Assembly: GCA_914767885.1 (NCBI GenBank)
Contig: CAJZBQ010000027.1
Coordinates: 62,001 to 126,000, forward strand
DNA length: 64,000 nt
Source: Blepharisma stoltei
Lineage: Eukaryota; Ciliophora; Heterotrichea; Heterotrichida; Blepharismidae
Direction: 5' to 3'
Shown: positions 33,378 through 43,599 of the stretch, piece by piece
Position numbering within the stretch: the stretch's first letter is position 1
How the letters are laid out: every line of letters begins with the position of its first letter
The notes under the pieces: model-generated
The model's input: only the letters and a program-made list of their open reading frames with translations
Told to the model about the DNA's origin: nothing
The model's database searches: none
Translations under genes and position numbers: made by a program

Positions 33378-36300
33378 ATGAAAGGGAAAAAGGAGGTAAA
33401 GAAACCCAAACAAGCGAAACCTTTAAAAGAGCTCCTCCCACCTGGATTTACCAAACAGCCTAGAGAGCCTCTTCCTCTCTCAATTCCAGACAGCCGCCCT
33501 GCAACTCATCAATATGAATTTCAAATCCCAAGTTTATGCCCAAACTGGCCAGGTGACGATGCTGCTTTGAACCACGATTTTGAGCTAAGTTCTGTAACTT
33601 TATATGAAGACGATTTCGAGTATGTTTTCCCTCCTTCAATTTATGAGTTCTGTCCAAGAGAAAATGTGATCATGAAGTGGCCTGAAGATATTGTAGGGAT
33701 GAATGAAATTATTCTTAAAAAGAATTTTTTAATAAAAAAAATTTAAAATAAATATATTTATATAAACTTTTTAAAAAAAATTGCCATTTTAGTATACTTC
33801 AAGATTCAGCAAAAGATTTAACCCAAAAAAGCAGGCAACCTCAGGCATGGGTGGATCATTTTTCAGCATGAGCATTTCCCGACAACAAAATATCTCTGAA
33901 ATAGCTACAGATGAAGCTGAAAAAGCTATGGTTGTTGTATCATTCATCGAAAGAGATGAGACCCCAGAAGAGTTCGAAGCCAGAAAACAAAAAGAAGCTG
34001 AAAAAATCGCTTTAATGAAAAAAAAGCCTCCAAAAACAGAAGAACTGCATATAGGGAAAGTAAAAGAAGTAAAACTAGGGAACATCGAAATGGGAAAACA
34101 GCTGCCACATTGCTCAAAATGGATAAGCAGCCAGTTACAGATACTAAAAGACAAAGGCTGGAAAGATCCACATACAAGCGAGTCTTTATGGAACAAAATT
34201 TACCCTCAAAAAGAAGGAATCCCTATCTACAACCCCTCAGGAAGATATTGGGTAAAATTAATGCTGCTTGGAGTTCCTAGACTTGTAGAAATTGACTGCA
34301 GGGTCCCTACAAATTTAGAAGGGCTTTGCTTATTGCCAAGATCCAGTACTTTTAGAGACTTGTGGCCGATTATTCTGACGAAGGCGTATTTCAAACTTTA
34401 TTCTTTTAGGTGGAGAAATATCAGTAAATTTGTATCAGTCCCTGACGATGAAATTGATGGGTCGTTTATTTATTCATTAACTGGGATGCTGCCTCAAAAA
34501 ATGACGATAAACCAAATAAATCAAGACGAATGGAGACTAATACAGAACTGACTGAGAGATGATGCTTGGGATCAAGGCAGAGTTCTAGTCTCAGTCCACT
34601 GCAGTACTGAAAAGACCCCGTCTATTCCTTCTATGAGCTATATCGAAGAAGATAAAGACGAGTATAGGTCTAAAGACACTTTTACAGAAATGGTTCCTGT
34701 CCCAGAAATTGAAATAGAAAATATTCCTGAAAAAAATGTAAGTGCTGAAGAAAGCCAAATAAGGACTCCTACACAGAGAAATTTAGGTGGGCTACAAGTG
34801 ACCACGACGGAAGGCAGGAAATATTCGTTAAACCAGAATCCGAATAGGCCTGTACATGTATTAAATGGGTTTGGGTATTTGCTATATGAAGCTTTTTCGA
34901 ATCCGGAAGAGTTTGATATGAAAAAGGTACTGAGAAAAGAAAAAGTCAGGATTCAGGAAGAAGCAAAAACGGCGCTATTGAGGGCTAAAGCTACGTCCCC
35001 AGCGAGGAAATTAAAGAGACACCAAAGTCCAGCAAGGCTTAGGGAGTACCAGAAAAGAAAAGCGAGAAGAGAAAAAGAAAAAGAAGAAAAAAGGCAAAAA
35101 CTGTTGGAGGTAAAATTATGCCAAGTTTATATACAAATTTTTAATGATTTTCAGCTTATTTTGAAGAGCTATTAGCAGATTTTGACTTAAAATAGGCAAT
35201 TAGTATAATATTAATATTTATAAACTAGTAAAAATGCTATAAATTTTTAAGAATTAAAACAGCAGTCACAAACATCCCTGTTTTAACTGTCGATTGTGGC
35301 TTTTCTCCCCAAGAAATTGACGAAGCAAAGCTAAGGCTCCTAAATCAGCAATTTTTCCAAGACAAAGAAGTGGCTGCCTTTGAAAGACTAATGGAAGAAG
35401 AAGACCGCGAACTTTTCGACCCTAAGGACTCCGGCATTGAAGAATCCAACCAAGAAGAATCCATCATAAACTACGACCAATTAGTCCAACCCCCTCAACG
35501 AGCCCAAGGCGGGGTCTGAATTTCCTCAGACGATTTTCCTTTTGCCTTTACCGAGTTTATTATCTACCACCACATAAGTTTTTACCCTCACAATATGATC
35601 CTTGATGACTTGTGGAAAGACCAAAGCGTCCCTTTTACCCATAACCAAGATTTTGACGTATGAATTATTGACGCTAAATCTGACGCGACCTTTTTGGTAG
35701 CTTTTTCTCCATTGTTGCCTAACGACTTGAAATTTCAGCCTTCTTCGATCAGTTTGATGATACAAAGGTATGATTTTGAGAATGAGGTAAATATCCCATG
35801 AGATGACGAGGCCAAGCTGACGAGCACTTCTATATTAGCAAATCAATATAATGTCAGTGAAGGATTATATGTCCTAAAGCCTTCTATTATGTGTGCGCCA
35901 TGCGGGTCAATTACGTGGATTTCTTCAACTGTCCCTGTCGAGACTATGTCTCGTATGAAATATTTAAGCGAAAAACAAGGGTGGAGCATCAGTTCTTTGA
36001 ACTTTGACTACTCAGCGATAGCGAAAAAAGCATTTTATATCCCAATGAAAGTAGAAATTACCTCAACTGACCCTTTGCCTGTGTTTATAAAATTGTCGTC
36101 TTCAGATCCAAATCTTTTATCATCAGCTCAGCTACTATTAATAAATAGAGATAAAGATCCATTGGAGCAGAAATACTCATATTTAGACATAGCGACCTTA
36201 GAATCTCAAAGAATTTCTTTTTCGCCCAACGAAAAAGGCTATAGGCTTTTACTGCTGATTATTTCTTCTACTTCTCTCCTAGATGGCCAAGTAAGCCTTA

Positions 36301-37671
36301 ACATTTTGACGAAAACTCCTGAACAAATTAAAGCAACCCCAGGAGATATGATGGATCCTGCAGAGTTTTCTGACCGTTACTTGCCTAATAAATATGGGAT
36401 TATCTTCAAAGAGCACTTTTTTATCCCCGAAGAAGTCCATTTTTCGCTTCATCTTCGCTTAAGAAAAGGAGGGCTGCCAATCCCAGGGTCCAAAACAAAA
36501 GAGCTTGCCCCAGAAGAGCCATTGCTGGCCTCAAGACTTATAAAGCTTAGCCTTTATGAAGGCGACACCATTATTTGTAGCTCAGAAGGGTACAATCAAG
36601 CATATTTTACCCATATAAATTTGCGAAATAATGGAAGAGAATTTTTACTTGTATGTATGCACTTTTTATCAATAAGAAAATTTTTCCTGTTTTCTATAAA
36701 ATATTTTTAGGCTAAGCCAAAAAAGCATAAATTTGACATCACAGAAATCCCTGAAATAATGAATCCTAGTGAAGAAACCCAAGACATGAACTGGATCATG
36801 AGAATTATTTCAAGCGAGTCAATTGCTATTGCAAAAGATACAAGAAAAGAAGACAGAGAAGAAGCAATAAGAAAGTCATGGGAAACTTCTCAGCCTGGAA
36901 GACAAGAATTAGCCAAAACCAGCAGAGGAAGATATTTAGCACAGATGAAAAAAAATAATGGAGAAGCATTATATAGTTTTTAGCTGAATTAAGATTTTTT
37001 TAAAAAAATGTGGTAATTTATAGGGGAAAAGGATAAATGACCAAGAAAATGAGCTGTTAAAAGACTCATGGGCTGACAGACGAAAACAGAAAAAAGAACA
37101 AGAAGTAGCAGGAAAGCCGAAACCGAAAGGAAAAGACGCAAAAAATGTAAAAGAGGTAGAAAAGCCTCAGGTCGTTGAGTTTGAAATCCCAAAGGCAGAG
37201 GACCATGTCATGCATTCAGTCCAGAAATTTTTAAATCATGCACACTCTGATAGGCTAAAAACTATTAAACAAGTGAATTTAGACCGACAGTTATTTACTT
37301 ATGAATTTATAGAAGAATCAAAAGTCCTTCTCAAGCAAGACATCCAAAACTTCGCCCAAATCCAAGAGCAGCGCAAAGCTCTACGTCAGCAGTATAAGCA
37401 AGAATTCGACGCCAAAAAAGAATTCTACAAAGCCCAAATGCTGAAAAGAAAAGAACAAATGGACAGCAACTTGCAGGTCTACAAAGAATCAAGAGGAAAC
37501 TACCAAAACAGATGTGATAAAAGAAAAGAAATTTTGACCAAGCTCCAAACAGCCCTCCAAGCTAATGATCTAGCCACGCTTGAACAAGCTATTAATGATC
37601 CTTTCGCTTTGGCTTGTGACCCAGTTCTGCTTAACCAATGCTTAAAAGTCTTAAGCAAGACTAAAAAATAA
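33378..37671 (+). CDS. Calpain-like (androglobin-type) large protein
   Basis: Segments 33378-33715, 33795-35110, 35248-36655, 36713-36969 and 37034-37671 (3957 nt, 1318 residues) after four IESs. The calpain-like region lies around residues 240-390: GRYWVKLMLLGVPRLVEIDC, then the signature-like FRDLWPIILTKAYFKLYSF (compare the LWPxLLEKAYxKL block of calpains). The active-site Cys/His/Asn are not obvious, so it is probably non-proteolytic. Downstream there is a large beta-rich region and a basic coiled-coil tail. N-terminal calpain-like domain plus length suggests androglobin, a cilium-linked protein; no globin could be confirmed by eye. At least one Trp is a UGA (about 34550). Confidence 0.7.
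33716..33794. other. IES, 79 bp
   Basis: TA-bounded. Removal gives NEIIL-TSRFSKRFNPKKQ. Confidence 0.7.
35111..35247. other. IES, 137 bp
   Basis: TA-bounded. Removal gives QKLLEV-RIKTAVTNIPVL. Confidence 0.72.
36656..36712. other. IES, 57 bp (or 60-nt intron 36651-36710)
   Basis: As an IES, removal between TA pairs gives FLLVC-KPKKHKF. The interval 36651-36710 also starts GT and ends TAG and its length is a multiple of 3, so a long intron cannot be excluded, although other introns here are 15 nt. Confidence 0.6.
36970..37033. other. IES, 64 bp
   Basis: TA-bounded. Removal gives NNGEAL-NDQENELLKD. Confidence 0.75.
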
Positions 37672-37707
37672 ATTTAAAAATTTATTATATGAATTTATTC
37701 AAATTAA

Positions 37708-40700
37708 TTACTTGTCTTTAAATCCTGGGAATTCGTCAGGCAAGTTCATACTAATTTCTTCAGGATCTTCAAAAATTTCACTGACGTGTCTTGGCCGCTT
37801 GGTTGGGATGTCAGGGATTATTTCGTCCTCATCAAAATTCAGCTGCTTGTCAGTTTTTTTCATCATGTAATTTATAATAATTTTTTTGAATAAATAATAA
37901 AATATTTAATAAAATATAAAATAATTAATCATATTAAGAAGAATATATTGTTAAGAGTTGAGGCTGGGGATTCCCCAAATGCGTAAAGTCTTCTGGAGCT
38001 TGGAGTTGCAAAAGGAGAGACCAATGGAGATTGGTTTATTGATAAATTTCTGCTTGGAGATTGATGGTAATATAGGATTAGGATTATTAAAGTCAGGCGC
38101 TAGCCATTTTGGTGACGCAGTCACCAAAGACCTCCCATACGGGAGGTTCTAACGCTTTTCGACTCCAGCCCAAGGGTCTATCCCTTTTACGAGTGCCCTT
38201 CCGGTACCTTCTGTCTCCTCCTTGCCTTGAGGCTTCAGTCTGAGTGGGCGGCTTATGGATATCTGCGGCCTTGCTACGGGCGATTGGAGTAGCTTGATTT
38301 CAAAGACCAACTCTTTGGAGTCTATCGGGTGTCGAAGTGCCTTTCTTCGACAGCTACAGGAAAAAGACTGTTCCCCTGTGGCTTGGACCGAAACCCCCAG
38401 TTTCTCGTTGAGGAATGCCCATGGGTCCTCGGATCCAAAGGACACTGTTGAGCACCTCCATTTCCAATCATAGGAAAGCAACCAAAACCTACCCGGATAC
38501 ACACCTCTGAGCCTGCACTAGATTCTCGGCTCGGAGTCCGTCCCAGTTCGCCGTAGCCATAAGGTCTGGACTGCTGCGCCAATAGGGCAGGTCGACACGT
38601 GTCGCCATTTTAATGTATATTGATGGTAATAGGAAGTCAAAGATGAAGGTACATTTTGGATATTTTGAGAAAATAAAGAGATTGGCTGATTTTGAGGGAT
38701 ATTTATGGTAGCTAGTGGCCTACTGATGCTACGCAAATGAGTTTTCATGTGTCGTAGGTAAACTTCATTATAAAATTTTATAATATCCCCAAAGTTGTGT
38801 GTCCCAGACAGCCTGACCTGTCTAAAAATGGTCCCAGAGTCATTATAAAACTCCATATACTTTGAAATCAAAGTATTAAAAGTATTCTTTTCTCTATTAA
38901 ATCCTTTATTATATTATTTTTCATACAAATAAACCTATAAATCTTCCCAAATTACTACAATCCAGCATAATATTTAAGCTTTTTGCTTTACAAACCCCAT
39001 AAATTGTGCATGAAATAATCTGATCAATTTGTCTATCTACCAGCATCTCAATAGCTTCTATAATCACGCTTTTCAAGACTGTCCAAATTTCTTCTTTTAT
39101 CTGATCCTGCAGCCCAAATAAATTTGATAAATCCACGACTCTGTTTACACAGTAAACCAAAAATCGTCTATAGCCCTAGCACACTTTTGGCTCAGGATAC
39201 TGATCTTTGCGAATATAAAGAAGGGGTTGGTCAAACCAATCAATGCTGGCTTGGCCAATTTCTACATTACAGAACCACATATAACAAGGTTTCTACCGCT
39301 TGGGAAGCTGGAAAAAAACTAACTCCCTCTTTCCGTCAGGAAATATCAGAAATCCAAGCCAAAAGACTTCTGGGCTATATAAAAAATGAGCACAGCTGGA
39401 TGATTTGTAGACTCTTTGCTATCTAAGTGCTGCTTTATTAATCCATGAATAGGAGAATTTTCACGCCAGGCGTGAAAAGAGATAATTTTCATTTCAAGGA
39501 CTTTGAAATAATGCCGAATTGATGTCGGAATTTTTGGGTCAAAATCAATAAAATTTTTCATTAATTTCCAAAAATCAAAAGCAGTGATTTTGCATAGAGC
39601 CAAAACTTCTTCAAAATCAACCGTAAGTGTATTATACACAAATAGAATTGTTTGGAGACAGCACGACAATAAAGCCCTATAAAAGCTTTCATTCCTCAGT
39701 ACATTTGTATAGTTGTCTCTTGATTCTGATCTCAATTCCAGCTGCCTTTCTTCAATTTTCATCAGTTCCCCTAGTGCTTTATAGAACAATTTTAAGGTCA
39801 TTTCTACCCGCAAATTTGTCTGTTTTCTTTCCGCTTTGGTGCTTTCGTTGAAATGCCTTGCAATAAATGCTGAGGTGTCTGATCTTCCAAGACCGTACCG
39901 CTCTAAAAGATCTTCTAGGTTTATTTTGAATTCTTCTAATAGATTTTTGACCATATTTGAGGTCTCAGTCCCAAGCTTGCTTTTAATTTCGTGAGGGAGC
40001 TCACTGTTAAGTTCGTCTGTGTGGGAATTTAGCCAAGTTTCGAGCTCAATAGCGGAGGTCATTGGGGTGGATAAAGGGTATAATAAGGATCCTCTTGGGG
40101 AGTTTACTGGGTTGTTTAGCCTTAAAATGTCTTGCAGCTTTAAGTTTATTGATATTTGATCGTTGTCTTCAAATTCGATTACTCTTTGGTTCACAAATCT
40201 TTGGTTGCCATTATTTATGATTGAGTAATCTGATAGTGCTTTGGCAGCGAGGCTTTCAGGTTTGCTGAGAAAACTCCTTTCGTCAAAATCATCAGGGAGT
40301 AATTTTTGTATATAACAGTCTAAGCTAAATTAATATAAATTTTTTATTCAGAATATATGATTTTTTTTTTTTTTTATGGGCTTAATTTAATATTATGGAA
40401 AATATAATATAAACCCTAATTAATTATTTTCCCAAAAAATACACAAAAATTGATTAAGTTGCTTGAAAAAACGATTAAGCTAAAAATACCTTTAAAAGGT
40501 ATAAATTTAAACTTTGCAAGTTAAATTGTATATGCGAGCTTGAAAAAATTCCTTCAATGTTCCTTGAATTCTGCTGGTTTCCTCTTATCACTTGGTGCTC
40601 TTTAAACTTCTCTATCATCAGCATCACATGTGAAGCTGACACATTCACTTGTTCAGGCTGAGCTCTCAGCAGCCCACACAGGTATTTTAAGCACGCATCT

Positions 40701-41483
40701 TGGTCACTAATCGGTGCTTTTGTGGAAATTTCACTGGACAAGTTCATAAGCATAAACTGTAAAGTCCCCAGCATCATACAGGCGCATTCTATAATTTCAG
40801 TTCTTCTTTGCAATAAATTGATTTTTGATAAAATATATTCTTTTCTGTCTAAAAATTCCTATTTATTTTAGTATTTATTAATAAAATAATAAATGAAAAT
40901 TATTATATAAAAAAATATAAATAATCCATGTCATATCTTTAATTTGTTCTACTATATCATCAGGCCCAGAGATCTGAAGAGCGTTCCAAATTTCTTTAAA
41001 CTTGTTAAATAAAGTTAAGGAAAATGCAAAATTACTGATAATTCGATGAATTTCACTTCTGGGCTGGTCGTCAAGATTTACAGCTTTTATGAACTCTTTA
41101 AGGCGGATTACAAAAGTCTGGATATATTTTTTTCCCTTAAAATACCCTTTACCATTTATTTTTTTAAAATTTAGATTATTTAAAGAAAAATGAATATCCG
41201 AGGCTAAGCTTCCGCTTAGCAAGGCATTTAAAGATACGGGAGCAAGCTGAATGGAGCTTTCTGACGAGGAATTGATATAAGTGCTTTTGCTTGCTGCTAA
41301 GATGGCGCATTTTACAGCACTTTCACTTTTGTTATCAGTCCAAGTTTCATCGTGGTCTATGAAATCAGAAAGATAATTTTCAGCGAGTGATTTTCGCTTG
41401 CTATCAAGGCCTATTTGAGAAGAAATTTGTTCTAAAAGAGTAATGGGGAGCTTCTCAGAGGTAACTTTGTTCGACATTTTCAT
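37708..41483 (-). CDS. Retinoblastoma-family pocket protein
   Basis: Segments 37708-37874, 37946-38072, 38632-38894, 38938-39152, 39320-40320, 40481-40849 and 40908-41483 (2718 nt, 905 residues, close to animal Rb at about 930). Six insertions are removed. The N-terminal cyclin-like region includes MTWIIYIFLDRKEYILSKI. Pocket A starts TPMTSAIELETWLNSH and includes ALLSCCLQTILFVYNTLTVDFEEVL and FDFWKLMKNFIDF. Pocket B has CVNRVVDLSNLFGLQD and LVDRQIDQIISCTIYGVCK, close to the IELxxDRHLDQIxLCxxYG signature. A basic C-terminus TKRPRHVSEIF follows. Role: E2F-type repression of cell-cycle genes in the nucleus. The final 52 residues could be mistaken for a separate small gene. Confidence 0.88.
37875..37945. 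other. IES, 71 bp
   Basis: Separates STLNN-I from NYMMKKTDKQLNFDEDE. TA-bounded. Confidence 0.65.
38073..38618 (-). mobile_element. Retroposon-like insertion, same family as 24038-24364
   Basis: 546 bp, TSD ATTGATGGTAATA (38060-38072 and 38619-38631). The minus-strand 5' end is ATACATTAAAATGGCGACACG and the minus-strand tail TTTAATAATCCTAATCCTA. Contains a hairpin CCTCCCATACGGGAGG at about 38132-38147. Removal gives SYYHQ-SPSRNLSINQ in frame. Confidence 0.9.
38895..38937. other. IES, 43 bp
   Basis: TA-bounded. Removal gives NLGRF-REKNTFNTLISKY inside pocket B. Shortest IES inferred here. Confidence 0.72.
39153..39319. other. IES, 167 bp
   Basis: TA-bounded. Removal gives FLTERGS-YCVNRVVDLSNLF, joining the pocket spacer to pocket B. 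Confidence 0.75.
40321..40480. other. IES, 160 bp
   Basis: Near-direct repeat TTTAGCTTA at both ends. Removal gives LYLLKVFL-DCYIQKLLPDD. Confidence 0.75.
40850..40907. other. IES, 58 bp
   Basis: TA-bounded within T-rich direct repeats. Removal gives MTWIIYIFL-DRKEYILSK. Confidence 0.72.
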
Positions 41484-41786
41484 TATATAAATACCCGCGT
41501 TATTCGATTTTAAATTTATTGTGCTAGAGAAGGAGGAATGATAGAAATATTTTTTTCATTAATTGAGATATTGACAGGGATTATATATCTTTAAGATATG
41601 GGAAAATTGTAGGGAAAAAGAAAGGTTTTAATAAAAAATGCAATGGAAAATTCTAGAAAGCATAGCAGCTGCTTTTATATAAAAAATTAAAAATAAAGGA
41701 AAGGAGTAGATAATCTGAGATAAAATATATAAAAATCGGATATTTTAGGAGCCTTCTTATAAATTATTGTCTAATAAAAATATTTA
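41484..41786. other. Divergent intergenic region
   Basis: AT-rich, about 300 bp between the Rb and SDHAF3-like starts. Nothing specific seen. Confidence 0.5.
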
Positions 41787-43477
41787 ATGTCTTTAATTCG
41801 AAGCAGGACAGAAGGCTTAAAAGTCTACCGGAAAATCCTAAAATGCCACAAGCTCCTTCCAGAAGAAATGATGAAACTTGGCAACGCTTACGTCCGCGAA
41901 GAATTTAAAAAGCACCACTATCCCAAAATTGAGAAATTCACTGCAGCCCATTACTTGACTTTCTTGACATCCTGAAAAGATTACCTTCTACAAATGGCGA
42001 ACCCTGAAACAAGGCTATACGGCCGAAACCTGACTAGTGAAGAAGTCAATGCTATGTCGAAAGAACAAAAAGAAACTATTAACAAATATAAAACAAATAA
42101 AATAATAAAATAAATAACCATACATTCAGTCGTCAAATATATAAAGAAACAAACAATGCTAGAAGACCTGCTGCTCCTCTTGATATCAGCTTGATAACGA
42201 GACATAAAAGATCGGTATCTGATCACACGTCACCTATGATAAATATCCTGCATGAATTCCCAAAAAATCAAAATAGCATTGATAAGAAAAGACATATATC
42301 TGATCAGATATCACCAAAAAGATGCACCTATCTTGAACCTCCAAGACTCCATGCGAATAGCACTCACAAAAGATCAATTTCTGACCAACTCTCGCCTAGA
42401 AGAGCTATTTTACATGAAATCCCTAACAAGTCTGATGAAATTAATGACACAAATAAACAAAACAGAGGCAACAGCATAGAAAGAGACCAACAAAAATCAG
42501 AAACAAAAATAGACTTATCTAAGTTACCCCCTGTATTCCCATCTCTTCATGTCAGAACTAATCGTTTTCACTTTCAAGACCATCAAACATATAGTGAACA
42601 GGTCTCTCCGATCTCAAAAAATGACCCAGCTTTCCCAAGTTTCCGACATAATGAGCATTTTCTTACTCCCCCCTCCAAACAAAACCATTAGAAAAATCCC
42701 TATTTTTTGCCCAAAAACCCACCCTTCGTTAGCGAATAAAAATTTTTTATGAAAAAAATTGATATATAAGTGATAATTATTGTAATGAAACCTCTAGCTA
42801 ATTCTGTTTAATTTTAAACAGCTTACATTTTAAAACATAAATTTTGCAAATTAAATTAATTTTTACAAATTTGATTTTTTTAAAATTTGAAAAAAAATTA
42901 ACACCCTTATGAGCGATCAAAAATTTTTTGTACGATCACGGGGAGAGGAGTTAGTAACGTAAGAAGACCATCAATTCCATTTGACATGGGAATGATAATA
43001 AATCGCAAAAGGCCGGTATCAGACCAAGTATCATCAATAAAATATATAGTCAATGAAGTCCCTAAATGCCAGTCTTTGAGCGAAATTGTCCAGTTAAACA
43101 ATATTTGTAAAAAATTGATGGAAGAGCAGGAAGAGCTGAAAAAGCAAATTAATGACCAAAAATCAGAAATTGACCAACTAAAAAGTGAAAAACAATTGGA
43201 GATTTTGGAAAATATAAAAATTCCATCAGAAAATCTTATTCATACACACAGAATAAGAAGAGAAAATCTTCAAATTGCAATTGATGAAAATAACCCAAGG
43301 CCTAATAAAGAAGAAAACTGTGAAAAAGCAAAGCAAGATGAAGCTTTGTTTACCTTTATGGACTATGATCACAATATGGGCGAGACTTCACATTTTGGAT
43401 TAGTTGCAGAGCCTCCAAAGTCAAGTCGGTTTCCTAGAGATGTTTTTGTAAGAAGGGTTAAAAAATCAAGGGGGTAA
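41787..43477 (+). CDS. SDHAF3/ACN9-like LYR protein, probably with long Ser-rich C-terminal extension
   Basis: The N-terminal about 100 residues match succinate dehydrogenase assembly factor 3: VYRKILKCHKLLPEEMMKLG then NAYVREEFKKHHYP, a complex II maturation factor in mitochondria. TGA at TFLTS-W-KDY is Trp. Taken alone, this frame ends at TAA 42111-42113. The next frame lacks any ATG before clearly coding sequence, and a 53-bp TA-bounded segment (42089-42141) joins both in frame (TINKYK-ETNNARRPAAP). Segments 41787-42088, 42142-42665 and 42954-43477 give 1350 nt, 449 residues. The tail carries four copies of a basic Ser motif (HKRSVSDHTSP, KRHISDQISP, HKRSISDQLSP, RKRPVSDQVSS) and a coiled coil. 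Alternative: two separate genes. Confidence 0.6.
42666..42950. mobile_element. MITE family A, copy 7 (TSD TTA)
   Basis: 285 bp flanked by TTA. Removal gives RHNEHFL-SNVRRPSIPF in frame. Confidence 0.9.
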
Positions 43478-43599
43478 TTAGTGATAATAATTTAACTGCA
43501 AAAAATAAAAAACAAAATTTTAAAATTATTTAATTATTTTGCATTTAAAAAAATTTTTTACCCACTGCAAATCTAATTTTCCATAACCTATAATTAAAA

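Noticed and set aside
37708-37866. Separate 52-residue gene downstream of the Rb gene
   Set aside because: It lies 5 nt from the apparent Rb stop, and a 71-bp TA-bounded IES joins it in frame with a basic Rb-type C-terminus.
38149-38582. Several ORFs of 70-117 codons on both strands
   Set aside because: They lie inside the retroposon at 38073-38618 and vanish with it.
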